This document shows positions 15,679 through 24,182 of a stretch of 56,770 nucleotides of DNA, piece by piece; position 1 is the stretch's first letter, and the number at the start of each line of letters is the position of its first letter. Source of the DNA: Mycobacterium kyorinense (GTDB lineage Bacteria; Actinomycetota; Actinomycetes; Mycobacteriales; Mycobacteriaceae); the NCBI RefSeq assembly GCF_001672775.1, contig NZ_LZKJ01000154.1:1-56770 (forward strand), written 5' to 3'. The notes beneath the pieces are model-generated. The model ran no database searches. It had not been told where the DNA came from and saw only the letters and a list, made by a program, of their open reading frames with translations. The position numbers and the translations under genes were made by a program.

Positions 15679-17043
15679 CTAGTCGATGACGGCGACTTCC
15701 TTGCGCTCCGTGATCGGACGGGCGAGTTCCTGGTCGTCGCAGATTCTTTGCAACTTGTCCAAGGTCTCGTCCAGGCCGGCCCCCAGCGGACGGCCAGGGC
15801 TGAAGGTGGCCGGCAGGTGCCGCATGCCCTGGATGACCCCGATAGTTTCGTAGTGCACCGTACCGTCGGGGTCGCAGCGATAGTCCGGCATCCGGTCGAG
15901 CACCGCGGTCAGCATGGACTTGAATACCGTTCGCGCAACGTTGGAGCCGATGCAGCGATGCACACCGAGGCCGAAGCTGAAGTGCCGGTTGCCTTTGCGG
16001 TCCATGATGATCGTGTTGGGGTCGGCGAACACCGCCGGGTCACGGTTGGCCATCGCCCAGGAAATCCACAGTCGCTCGCCCTCTTTGAAGCGGGTTCCTT
16101 CGATTTCGACATCGTCGGAGAAGGTGCGGCCGTCACCGGGCGCAGGGGTGAAGTAGCGCAGGAATTCTTCGGTGGCCGAGTCGAGCAGGGTATCGCGCTG
16201 CCGGCTGAGCAACTCGCGTTGGTCGGGATTCTGCGAAAGCCATTCCATCGCATGCGCGGTCAGCGCAGTAGTGGTGTCGAATCCACCGCCGATCACCAGG
16301 CCGAGATTGCCCAGGATCTCCAAATCCGGTGCCGGTTCGCCGTCGATCCGCGCCGAAACGAGTGCGTTGACGATGCCGGGGCGCGGGTTTTCCCGGATTT
16401 CGATCATGTTGTTGAGCAGATCGAGCCCCATCTCGCGGTGCATGGCCACGACCCGCTCGAGGTCTGGCGAATGCTCCGGGGTGTACACCGCGGCGTGGGT
16501 CGGCTCGCTGTAGATCGCCCACTTCTTCAGCGGGATACCCATCATCGCCAACGTCAGCACCGCCGGCACGATGTTGGCGAGATCGTCGACGAAGTCGATG
16601 CGGCCTTCCTCAATCTTCTCGTCGAGGCAGGCCCGTGTCACGTCGTCGATGAATGGCACCCACCGTTTGACCGCCGCCGGCGACAGGTACGGATTGAGCA
16701 CGTTGCGGTAGTTGCGGTGTTCGGGCTCGTCCATTTCCAGAATGCCGCCGCGTACGCCGCTGGCACGCTTGGCTTTCGGGATCGAAATGCCTTGGTAGCC
16801 CCGGCGTTCGCCGTTGACGTCATGATCGTTGGAGACGTGCGGGCAGCGGGCCAGTTCGAACACCGCCTGGCTGCCGCCGGCGACCCAGTGACCGTCGTAG
16901 GTCTCACTCCACGCGATCGGACATTTCGCATGGATCTCCTCGGTGATCTTTTCGAACTGGGTTCGGTACTCCGGTGTATGCCGGTCGAAGTGGTACGTGT
17001 TCTTCTTGCGATCGCTGTCACTGACGACGTCGTCGACGCTCAA
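15679..17043 (-). CDS. Cytochrome P450 with extended C-terminus
   Basis: A 454-residue P450 with the I-helix motif GGGFDTTT, ExxR in EEFLRYF, and heme loop FGLGVHRCIG with Cys364. The chain continues about 35 residues beyond the usual final strand (ATFSPGRPL), ending in a charged helix-like tail. It lacks a membrane anchor. The best start is a TTG at 17043, since no in-frame ATG or GTG is close. The ferredoxin gene ends 5 bases before it, so the order ferredoxin then P450 within one minus-strand unit (with two SDRs) indicates a dedicated redox partner. Confidence 0.9.
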   Translation of the reverse strand: MSVDDVVSDSDRKKNTYHFDRHTPEYRTQFEKITEEIHAKCPIAWSETYDGHWVAGGSQAVFELARCPHVSNDHDVNGERRGYQGISIPKAKRASGVRGGILEMDEPEHRNYRNVLNPYLSPAAVKRWVPFIDDVTRACLDEKIEEGRIDFVDDLANIVPAVLTLAMMGIPLKKWAIYSEPTHAAVYTPEHSPDLERVVAMHREMGLDLLNNMIEIRENPRPGIVNALVSARIDGEPAPDLEILGNLGLVIGGGFDTTTALTAHAMEWLSQNPDQRELLSRQRDTLLDSATEEFLRYFTPAPGDGRTFSDDVEIEGTRFKEGERLWISWAMANRDPAVFADPNTIIMDRKGNRHFSFGLGVHRCIGSNVARTVFKSMLTAVLDRMPDYRCDPDGTVHYETIGVIQGMRHLPATFSPGRPLGAGLDETLDKLQRICDDQELARPITERKEVAVID

Positions 17044-17048
17044 GGCCC

Positions 17049-17252
17049 TTAATTCCCTGTCTCTTCAATGCAGATGGCTTGCTCAGGGCAGGACTGAGCG
17101 GCTTCTCGTACCTGCGATTCATGTTCGGGCGGAACGTCTTCGGTGACCGCCGAGGAATGGCCTTCGATGTCGTCGAGCACGAAGGAGTCCGGCGCGATCA
17201 TGGCGCACAGCGTGTGTCCCTGGCAGCGGTCCGGGTCGACCCAAACCTTCAC
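17049..17252 (-). CDS. Ferredoxin, P450 partner, CxxHxxC type
   Basis: A 67-residue ferredoxin with C10, H13 and C16 in CQGHTLC and C55 in CPEQAI. His at the central position is found in several mycobacterial P450 ferredoxins and favours a [3Fe-4S] or His-ligated cluster. GTG start at 17252 with GGGGAG upstream. It precedes the P450 at 15679 by 5 bp and follows the SDR at 17263, so all belong to one unit. Confidence 0.93.
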   Translation of the reverse strand: MKVWVDPDRCQGHTLCAMIAPDSFVLDDIEGHSSAVTEDVPPEHESQVREAAQSCPEQAICIEETGN

Positions 17253-17262
17253 GTTTCTCCCC

Positions 17263-18123
17263 TTACTTGCTGAAGTCGTACCACTTCAGGTAGCCGCCGG
17301 CATCGACGCGCAACTGCACGCCGGTGACATAGCGAGCCTCGTCAGAGGCCAGCCACAGCACGGCGTTGCTGATGTCTTCAGGCTCGATGAACGGAATCCG
17401 CATCGCCTGCTGCACCCCGAAAACCGGCTCGGCGTCGGCGCGGGTCGGCTTCGGCAGGTCCGGCCGGAACGACTGATACATCGGGTCGCTCTGCAGCATC
17501 GGGGTGTTGGTGTTGGTCGGGTGGATGACGTTGGCGCGAATGCCCAGCGGCGCAAGCTCGGTCGCCAGGTCGTGCACGTAGGTCGACAGGGCACGCTTGG
17601 AATGCACGTAGGCCATGCCGCCGGGGTCGGTGCCCGGGTTGTCCTTCTTAGCGGTGTCCATCAGCGCCGCGGTAGAACCGGTGGCAATGATCGATGCGCC
17701 CTCACGCAGATGCGGCAGTGCCACCTGAATGGCGTTGATGGTGCCGATCAGGTTGGTGTTGATCACGTCGCACCAAGCCTGCAGCGGCGGTTGGCCTTTC
17801 ATGCCGGCGACGCCGGCCTGGGCCACCACGATGTCGAGCTTGCCGAACTCGCCCAGACCGCTTTCCAAGGCGGTGCGCAACTCGCCCGCCTCGCGCACGT
17901 CGGCCTGGGCGATCACCACAGCCTGCCCGGTCTTCTCGATGAGACGGGCGGTCTCGTCGAGGTCCTCCGGGGCAGCCATCGAGTATCCGATGGTGTCGAT
18001 GTCACGGCAGAGGTCGACCGCGATGATGTCGGCGCCTTCCTCGGCCAGCCGCACCGCGTGACTGCGGCCCTGGCCGCGCGCCGCGCCGGTGACGAACGCG
18101 ACCTTCCCTGTTACCCGACCCAC
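17263..18123 (-). CDS. Mycofactocin-coupled SDR family oxidoreductase
   Basis: A 286-residue SDR beginning GRVTGKVAFVTGAARGQGRSHAVRLA, nearly identical in its first 30 residues to the SDR at 13608. The insertion DLCRDIDTIGYSMAAPEDLDETARLIE after the second strand is typical of mycofactocin-linked enzymes. Catalytic residues are Ser in IIATGSTAAL and Tyr/Lys in YVHSKRA. GTG start at 18123 with AGGAGC upstream. It lies between a conventional SDR and a ferredoxin–P450 pair in the same direction. Two members of this subfamily in one island imply at least two mycofactocin-dependent alcohol oxidations. Confidence 0.9.
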   Translation of the reverse strand: MGRVTGKVAFVTGAARGQGRSHAVRLAEEGADIIAVDLCRDIDTIGYSMAAPEDLDETARLIEKTGQAVVIAQADVREAGELRTALESGLGEFGKLDIVVAQAGVAGMKGQPPLQAWCDVINTNLIGTINAIQVALPHLREGASIIATGSTAALMDTAKKDNPGTDPGGMAYVHSKRALSTYVHDLATELAPLGIRANVIHPTNTNTPMLQSDPMYQSFRPDLPKPTRADAEPVFGVQQAMRIPFIEPEDISNAVLWLASDEARYVTGVQLRVDAGGYLKWYDFSK

Positions 18124-18138
18124 AACTGCTCCTTCCGG

Positions 18139-18840
18139 TTACGTGTTGCGACCGCCGTTGACACCGAGTATCTGTCCGGTGATGTAGCTGGCTTCCTCGG
18201 AGATCAGAAAGGCGCACGCCGCGGCGATGTCTTCGGGCCTGCCGATCCGGCGCACCGGCGTCGCGGCGATGTTCTTCTCGACGTCGCCGAGATGACCGTG
18301 TTCTTCGGCCTTGCGCAGCATCGGGGTATCGATGAAGCCCGGCGGGACCGCGTTGACCGTGATGCCGTTGGGGCCGTACTCCAGGGCCAGCGACTTGGTG
18401 AGCCCGTTGACGGCGGATTTGGCCGCCACATAGTGGGACATGTACGGCGTGCCGGAATGGGTGCTCGACGAGGAGATGTTGACGATGCGGCCCCAGCCGG
18501 CGTCCAACATGTCCGGCAGCACCGCCTGGATCATGTGGAAGACCCCGTTGAGGTTGACGTCGATGATCCGCTGCCAGTCCTCGAACTCGATGTGGGTGAA
18601 GCGTTTGAACCCGTCCAGCCCGGCGGCGTTGACCAGGACGGTCACCGCGCCCAGTTGCTCGCGGATTGCCGACAATGCGGCGTCGACTTGGGACCGGTCG
18701 GTCACGTCGGCGGTGAAGGCGTACTCGGTCTCGGACGGTTTGAGGTCGACGGTGGCGACTCGGTAGTCGCCTGCGCGGAGCCGCTCGGCGACGGCCAAGC
18801 CGATACCCGATCCGCCGCCCGTGACGACGGCGGTCTTCAC
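18139..18840 (-). CDS. SDR family oxidoreductase (FabG-like)
   Basis: A 233-residue classical SDR: VVTGGGSGIGLAVAERL for the cofactor, LVNAAGLDGF at strand four, NISSSSTHSG with the catalytic Ser and YVAAKSAVNGL with Tyr and Lys. It ends with SYITGQILGVNGGRNT, typical of FabG/3-hydroxyacyl-CoA dehydrogenase-type enzymes. It lacks the mycofactocin insertion, so it probably uses freely exchanging NAD(P). GTG start at 18840. It is the first gene of the SDR–SDR–ferredoxin–P450 unit and is divergent from the aldehyde dehydrogenase–mce operon, with operator-like sites between them. Confidence 0.9.
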   Translation of the reverse strand: MKTAVVTGGGSGIGLAVAERLRAGDYRVATVDLKPSETEYAFTADVTDRSQVDAALSAIREQLGAVTVLVNAAGLDGFKRFTHIEFEDWQRIIDVNLNGVFHMIQAVLPDMLDAGWGRIVNISSSSTHSGTPYMSHYVAAKSAVNGLTKSLALEYGPNGITVNAVPPGFIDTPMLRKAEEHGHLGDVEKNIAATPVRRIGRPEDIAAACAFLISEEASYITGQILGVNGGRNT

Positions 18841-18893
18841 GTCCCCGCTCCGTCAGAGACCGTCTCAAACACCAAGAATCTCCCTTCCGATTA

Positions 18894-18910
18894 TGAGAAC
18901 CCTACTCTCA
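18894..18910. promoter_or_regulatory. Weak operator-like site in front of the SDR unit
   Basis: TGAGAACCCTACTCTCA has arms GAGAAC and ACTCTC with a 3-base spacer: two mismatches to the best GAGAAT-N3-ATTCTC sites. It lies about 60 bases upstream of the GTG at 18840. The 257-bp gap 18841–19097 otherwise holds the site at 19063, a lone ATTCTCG half-site at 19028–19034, and no gene. Confidence 0.4.
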
Positions 18911-19062
18911 GACCGAGCTCGGTCGCAAGGCTAGCCAGAAACCGTGCTCGGCCTGCGAAGACGGTGCGGCTTCGGGACATCGCGACACCCTCCGAGTACG
19001 GCAGTCTCGTTTCTCCTGTTTGGTTGAATTCTCGTACCTGGAATGTATGATTCGCCCGGTAT

Positions 19063-19077
19063 GAGAATGCAATTATC
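19063..19077. promoter_or_regulatory. Operator-like site upstream of the ALDH–mce operon
   Basis: GAGAATGCAATTATC matches the GAGAAT-N3-ATTCTC pattern with one mismatch. Its centre is 28 bases upstream of the ATG at 19098 and just before the AAGGAGGG ribosome site, so it probably overlaps the promoter or the transcription start of the twelve-gene operon. Confidence 0.6.
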
Positions 19078-19097
19078 CATGTGTCAAGGAGGGCGGA

Positions 19098-20627
19098 ATG
19101 GGTGCGCAGGACACGGTGGCGACGGTCGAGGGAGATCGGCAGTCCGTGCCCGGCGATAGCCCCGCGCCGTCATCGGCCGACCGCAAATTGCTGATCGACG
19201 GTCGCCTCGTCACCGCAGAGCGGAGCTTCCCCTCGGTCAATCCGGCCACGGGCGAAGAGATCGGCCACGCACCGGATGCCGGCATCGACGAAGCGCAGGC
19301 CGCGATCGCGGCGGCGCGCCGCGCTTTCGACACCACCGACTGGTCGACCAACGTCGAGCTGAGGATCCGGTGCCTGGATCAGTTGCACCAAGCATTGGTC
19401 GACCACGCCGAGGAGTTACGCGACCTGACGATCGCCGAAGTCGGTGCCACCCGCGCGCTGACCCACGGCCCGCAACTCGATGAGCCGATCGGCATTGTTC
19501 GCTACTACGCCGACGTGCTCCGGACCTACCCGATGAGCGAGGATCTGGGCGAGATCGAATCGCGTGGCATGCAGCACCACCGCTGGGTGGAAAAGGAAGC
19601 CGCCGGGGTGGTGGGGGCGATCATCGCCTACAACTATCCCAATCAGTTGGCGTTGGCCAAGCTGCCGCCGGCGCTGGCGGCCGGGTGCACCGTCGTGCTC
19701 AAGGCCGCACCGGACACACCGCTGATCACACTGGCGTTGGGCGAGCTGATCGCCAACCACACCGACTTTCCGCCCGGTGTGGTGAACGTGCTGAGCTCGT
19801 CGGACCCGGCGGTCGGCGCCGCGCTGACCACCAGCCCCGACGTCGACGCGATCACGTTCACCGGCTCCACTGCCACCGGCCGAAAAATCATGGCCGCAGC
19901 CAGCGAGACGGTCAAGCGCGTCTTCCTCGAACTGGGCGGCAAGTCGGCGGTGATCATGCTCGACGACGCCGACTTCACCATGGCCAGCATGTTCGCGGCG
20001 TTCTCGATGGTCACCCACGCCGGCCAGGGGTGCGCCTTGACCTCCCGGCTGCTGGTGCCCAAAACACACCACGATCAGATCGTCGAGCTGATCGCGGCCA
20101 ACTTCGCCAACGTGCGCCACGGCGACCCGGCCGATCCGAAAACCTATATGGGCCCGCTGATCAACGAGCGCCAACGGGACAAGGTCGACGGCATGGTGCA
20201 GCGGGCCGTCGCCGCCGGCGCGACCTTGGTCACCGGCGGACAGCGGCTGGACCCGGGCTACTTCTATGCGCCGACGCTGCTGACCAACGTCGATCCGGAC
20301 AGCGAGATCGCGCAGGAAGAGATCTTCGGTCCGGTGCTGGTGGTCATCGGTTTCGATGACGACGACGACGCCGTGCGCATTGCCAACAACTCGATCTATG
20401 GTCTGGCCGGCGCGGTGTTCAGCGCCGACCAGGACCGGGCGTTGACGGTGGCCCGGCAGATTCGGGCCGGGTCGTTCTCGATCAACGGCGGCAACTACTT
20501 CGCTGCCGACAGTCCGTTCGGGGGCTTCAAGCAATCCGGCGTCGGCCGCGAGATGGGGGTGGCCGGGCTGGAAGAGTTCCTGGAACGCAAGACCTACGCC
20601 GTACCTGTTGCGGGGGGAGCCGCATGA
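19098..20627 (+). CDS. Aldehyde dehydrogenase family protein
   Basis: A 509-residue NAD(P)-dependent aldehyde dehydrogenase. The catalytic residues are E278 in LELGGKS and C312 in HAGQGC, 34 apart as usual; cofactor and fold motifs include AYNYPNQLALAKLPPALAAG, FTGSTATGRKI and EEIFGPVL. The first 28 residues are an extra, low-complexity N-terminus. ATG at 19098 with AGGAGGG upstream. It is the first gene of the unit that continues into the mce genes. It would oxidise an aldehyde produced by P450 and SDR steps to an acid ready for CoA activation. The next gene overlaps by ATGA. Confidence 0.92.
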   Translation: MGAQDTVATVEGDRQSVPGDSPAPSSADRKLLIDGRLVTAERSFPSVNPATGEEIGHAPDAGIDEAQAAIAAARRAFDTTDWSTNVELRIRCLDQLHQALVDHAEELRDLTIAEVGATRALTHGPQLDEPIGIVRYYADVLRTYPMSEDLGEIESRGMQHHRWVEKEAAGVVGAIIAYNYPNQLALAKLPPALAAGCTVVLKAAPDTPLITLALGELIANHTDFPPGVVNVLSSSDPAVGAALTTSPDVDAITFTGSTATGRKIMAAASETVKRVFLELGGKSAVIMLDDADFTMASMFAAFSMVTHAGQGCALTSRLLVPKTHHDQIVELIAANFANVRHGDPADPKTYMGPLINERQRDKVDGMVQRAVAAGATLVTGGQRLDPGYFYAPTLLTNVDPDSEIAQEEIFGPVLVVIGFDDDDDAVRIANNSIYGLAGAVFSADQDRALTVARQIRAGSFSINGGNYFAADSPFGGFKQSGVGREMGVAGLEEFLERKTYAVPVAGGAA

Positions 20628-21829
20628 GGCCACTGGAGGGGATCCGCGTTCTCGAGGTCGCCATGTACGGGTTCGTCCCGTCCGCGGGTGCGGTGCTGGC
20701 CGAATGGGGCGCCGACGTGATCAAGGTCGAACATGCCGTGACCGGTGACCCGCAGCGTGGCCTGCGCCAGACCGGCATGCTGCGGGTGGAGGGCGACCCC
20801 AACCCGAACATCGAGCACGCCAACCGCAGCAAACGCAGCCTCGGACTGGACATGTCGGTTCCCGAAGGCAAGGAAGTGCTCTACGAGCTGGCTCGCCGGT
20901 CGGATGTCTTTTTGACCAGCTTTCTGCCGGGGCACCGCAAGAAGTTCGGCATCGACGTCGACGACATCCGCGCGGTCAATCCCAAAATCGTCTACGCCCG
21001 CGGCAGCGCGCTGGGCCCCCGGGGGGCGGAGTCGGAAAAGGGCGGCTACGACATGACCGCCTTCTGGTGTCGGGCCGGAACGGCGGCCACCATCACACCG
21101 GCGGGTATGGAGGGAATGATCGGTCCACCCGGGCCCGCGTACGGCGACACCATCTCTGGCACCAACCTCGCCGGGGGCATCGCGGCGGCGCTGCTCAAAC
21201 GGGAGCGCACCGGCGAGCCGTCGATCGTGGACGTCTCGCTGCTGGGCAGCGGCCTGTGGTCGATGGGGCACACGGTGGCGTTGACCGTCCATCTGGGACA
21301 GCGGTTGGAGGCGCTACCGCCCGGTGTGCACGGCGCCCCTAACAACCCATTGGTGGGGCTGTATGCGACGAAGGACGGCCGCTACATTTCGTTTGTCATG
21401 ATGCAGCCCACCAAGTTCTGGGCTGACGTGTGCCAGCACATCGACCGCCCGGAACTGGCCGACGATCCGCGTTTCGGCACCGTCGAAGACATCGCCGCAC
21501 ATACGCCCGAAGCCGTGGAGATCCTCAGTACCGCAATCGCCGCCCGCACTCTTGTCGAATGGAGTGAGCGCTTCGCAACGTTGGCGGGTCCCTGGGCGCC
21601 GGTGCAGGACACCTTGCAGGCGGCCGACGACGCGCAGATCCGGGCTAATGAATACGTAATACAGGCAGGCGAACTCGAACTGGTGGCCAACCCGGTACAG
21701 TTCGACGTCGCGGCGCCCGCATCGGGGCCGGCGCCCGGATTTGCCGAGCAGACCGACGAGATCTTGGCGGAGCTCGGCTTTGACTGGGACCGGATCATCG
21801 AGCTCAAGACGGCCGGCGCCGTCACCTGA
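20624..21829 (+). CDS. Class III CoA-transferase (CaiB/BaiF family)
   Basis: A 401-residue family III CoA-transferase, starting PLEGIRVLEVAMYGF with the CoA-binding loop and IKVEHAVTGDPQR. The catalytic Asp that forms the acyl-anhydride is D143 in GGYDMTAFW. C-terminal motifs WAPVQD and ANPVQF are usual for the family. It would move CoA from a donor thioester to the imported or oxidised acid, avoiding ATP use. Racemase activity is an alternative within this family, but the residue pattern differs from the Far protein at 46693. ATGA overlap with the aldehyde dehydrogenase gene. Confidence 0.9.
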   Translation: MRPLEGIRVLEVAMYGFVPSAGAVLAEWGADVIKVEHAVTGDPQRGLRQTGMLRVEGDPNPNIEHANRSKRSLGLDMSVPEGKEVLYELARRSDVFLTSFLPGHRKKFGIDVDDIRAVNPKIVYARGSALGPRGAESEKGGYDMTAFWCRAGTAATITPAGMEGMIGPPGPAYGDTISGTNLAGGIAAALLKRERTGEPSIVDVSLLGSGLWSMGHTVALTVHLGQRLEALPPGVHGAPNNPLVGLYATKDGRYISFVMMQPTKFWADVCQHIDRPELADDPRFGTVEDIAAHTPEAVEILSTAIAARTLVEWSERFATLAGPWAPVQDTLQAADDAQIRANEYVIQAGELELVANPVQFDVAAPASGPAPGFAEQTDEILAELGFDWDRIIELKTAGAVT

Positions 21830-21840
21830 GGGGACCCGCG

Positions 21841-23016
21841 ATGCCACACGTCGCTGCGATTGGCACCTACCTGCCGTGCTGGGGGACCCCCTATCACCGC
21901 GCGGCGGGTGACGACGAGGACGCCATCACACTGGCCGTCGAAGCCGGCCGCGCAGCGCTACGTGGTGGCGGCGCCGTGGAGAAGGTCATCGTGGTCAGCC
22001 GCAGCCTGCCGCTGACCGAAAGCAGCAACGCCGCAGTGTTACTGGCTGGGCTGGGGCTGGACCCCGAGCTGGAGGTCGACGAACGGCTGGGTGGGGCGCC
22101 GGCGACGCTTGACGCGCTGAGCTCGGCCCGCCCGCGCACGCTGATCATCGGCGTAGATCTCGACCCGGCCGGTGCCGCGGCGATCGTCACCGCCGAGGAC
22201 GGACTGCACGTGCGCACCGCCGCCCGCATCGCTCGTAGCTTGCCGGTGCGCACGCGCAATGCCGTCGGAGTGGTGCACGACTACGGCGACCCGCGGCTGT
22301 TGCAGCAGCGCGGCGTGGTCGCTTCACTGAAGGCGGCCTGGGTCGACACCCCGCTGGCCGTCGCCGGTGTGGAACACGAGCAGGCCCTTGAGCTGTCCGC
22401 CGGTCAGCAGCCCCGGCTGCCCACCATCGGCTCGAGTTCTGGGCTGTTCGCGCTGGCCGACCTGTCGGCCGCACAGATGACCGGGCGGCTGGTCGCAGTC
22501 GAGCAGGCCAGCCTGTCCGGAATCACCGTGGTCGGCGGCGAGGCGCGCATCTACCGGCATCAGCCGGCCGCCCGTGAGATGCCGGAGACCACGTTCATCC
22601 CCGGGAGTGATCTGGCGATTTCGCTAGCTGCCTACGAACGCGCCTTCGAAGCCAAAGTCCGCTGGGAGGCAGGCAAACACGCGGGCAGCGACCAACTGGA
22701 CTTTCCGCCGCGCTACCAAGTCGGCGACGACGGGACGTTGGCCACCGACTACGAGCTGGTGCCGCTGCCGCGCACCGGCACGGTCTACACCGCGGTCTCG
22801 GTGCACATGCCGGTGCCCGGTCTGCGCACGCCGTACGCGTTGGCCATCATCGAGCTCGACGACTCGGATGTGCGTGCGCTGGTGAAGGTGACTGGCGCCG
22901 AGCCGGACACGGTCGCGATCGGCGAGAAGGGGCGTCTCGTTTTGCGCAGAATCGCCGTGCGGTCGGGTGTTCCGGACTACGGTTACGCCTTCGAACCCGA
23001 GGAGGCGGCGGCATGA
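21841..23016 (+). CDS. HMG-CoA synthase-like/DUF35 OB-fold fusion lacking a zinc ribbon
   Basis: A 391-residue protein. Residues 1–260 resemble an HMG-CoA synthase/thiolase-like fold (HVAAIGTYLPCWGTPYHR at the start, VEKVIVVSRSLPLTES, then LIIGVDLDPAG), but the region expected to carry the catalytic Cys has none; the only Cys in the protein is in YLPCWG. Residues from about 275 form a DUF35 OB-fold (LDFPPRYQVGDDG, then TVYTAVSVHMPVPGLRTPYALAIIEL) in which the usual four zinc-ribbon cysteines are missing. It overlaps the thiolase gene by ATGA. DUF35 proteins act as acyl-CoA-handing partners of thiolase-fold enzymes, so it is probably the partner of the adjacent thiolase. Confidence 0.78.
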   Translation: MPHVAAIGTYLPCWGTPYHRAAGDDEDAITLAVEAGRAALRGGGAVEKVIVVSRSLPLTESSNAAVLLAGLGLDPELEVDERLGGAPATLDALSSARPRTLIIGVDLDPAGAAAIVTAEDGLHVRTAARIARSLPVRTRNAVGVVHDYGDPRLLQQRGVVASLKAAWVDTPLAVAGVEHEQALELSAGQQPRLPTIGSSSGLFALADLSAAQMTGRLVAVEQASLSGITVVGGEARIYRHQPAAREMPETTFIPGSDLAISLAAYERAFEAKVRWEAGKHAGSDQLDFPPRYQVGDDGTLATDYELVPLPRTGTVYTAVSVHMPVPGLRTPYALAIIELDDSDVRALVKVTGAEPDTVAIGEKGRLVLRRIAVRSGVPDYGYAFEPEEAAA

Positions 23017-24182
23017 GGCCAGTGGCGATCGTCGGGGCGGGGATGACGCCGTTCGCCGAACACTTCGCCTTGGGTATCAAAGATCTGCTGCCGATGGCGT
23101 TCGCCGACTGCGCGGCCACCGTCGACAAGGGTTTGGCCAAAACCGATTTGCAGGCCGCCTGGTTCGGTGCGATGGGCACCACCGATGGATTCCCGTCGGG
23201 GATCTTGGCCGACGCTCTGGGCCTGACCGACGTCCCGGTCACCCGGGTGGAGAACTCCTGTGCCACCGGCAATGACGCGGTGCGCAATGCGCTTTTCGGG
23301 GTGGCATCTGGCGCATTCGACGTCGCACTGGTGATGGGCGCGGATAAGCTCCGCGAAACCGCGTCGAAGGACCTGCTGTGGGAGTGGGAGGCGATGGCTC
23401 GGGACATGGCTTGGGACTATCCGCTGGGCCTGGTCGCGCCCGCCGGATTTGCCCTGCACGTCGCGCGCTATCTGCACGAATCGGCTGCCACCAAAGAGCA
23501 CATGGCCATGGTGGCGGTCAAAAACCACCACCACGGAGTCAGTAATCCCAAGGCGCGGCTGCGCTTCGAGATCACCCTCGAGCAGGCGTTGGCCGCGCCG
23601 ACCGTGGTCAGCCCGTTCGGTCTTTACGACTGCGCGCCGCAAAGTGACGGAGCCGCTGCGCTCGTGCTCGCCGCCGAGGATGTGGTCGACCGGTTCACCG
23701 ACCGGCCGGTGTGGATCCGCGGCGTCGGCCTCGGGCTGGATTCGGTGATGCACCAGCACAAGCCGGACATGACGACGTTTCCGGCGACCGTGCGCGCCGC
23801 CAAGCGCGCGTTCACGATGGCCGGCCTGACGCCGGCGAACGTCGACGTCGCCGAAGTCCATGACTACTTCACCGGTATCGAGCTGATCAGTTACGAAGAT
23901 CTCGGATTCGCCGAGCGGTTCGGCGCACACAAACTCGTCGAAGAGGAGGTAACCAGCGTCGGCGGCGCGCTGCCGGTCAACCCCAGCGGCGGCCTGAAGT
24001 CCAAAGGACATCCACCCGGCGCGACCGGAGTGGCACAATGCGTGGAGCTTTTCGAGCAACTCCGCGGCGAGGCTGCCAACCAGGTGGATGGTGCGCGTAT
24101 TGGACTGGCGCACAATATCGGTGGTCCGACGGCGGTATCGGCCGTCACCATTTTGGAAGGACCGGGCGCCGATGGCGAGTAA
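23013..24182 (+). CDS. Thiolase family (SCP-x/lipid-transfer type)
   Basis: A 389-residue thiolase of the SCP-x-like branch. The nucleophile is C83 in ENSCATGND, the His motif is EVHDYFTG, and the C-terminal GHPPGATG loop carries the second His. The usual final Cys (CxGG) is replaced by His in AHNIGGP. It has no transit or signal sequence. Predicted to cleave a 3-ketoacyl-CoA, possibly with the HMGCS-like/DUF35 protein encoded just upstream as partner. Its 3' end overlaps the start of the YrbEA gene by 11 bp, so enzymatic and transport genes are physically joined. Confidence 0.9.
   Translation: MRPVAIVGAGMTPFAEHFALGIKDLLPMAFADCAATVDKGLAKTDLQAAWFGAMGTTDGFPSGILADALGLTDVPVTRVENSCATGNDAVRNALFGVASGAFDVALVMGADKLRETASKDLLWEWEAMARDMAWDYPLGLVAPAGFALHVARYLHESAATKEHMAMVAVKNHHHGVSNPKARLRFEITLEQALAAPTVVSPFGLYDCAPQSDGAAALVLAAEDVVDRFTDRPVWIRGVGLGLDSVMHQHKPDMTTFPATVRAAKRAFTMAGLTPANVDVAEVHDYFTGIELISYEDLGFAERFGAHKLVEEEVTSVGGALPVNPSGGLKSKGHPPGATGVAQCVELFEQLRGEAANQVDGARIGLAHNIGGPTAVSAVTILEGPGADGE

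Noticed and set aside
17143..19050. 635-codon plus-strand open frame opposite two SDR genes
   Set aside because: The opposite strand holds two SDRs with full cofactor and catalytic motifs; this frame has no motifs and spans an intergenic region.
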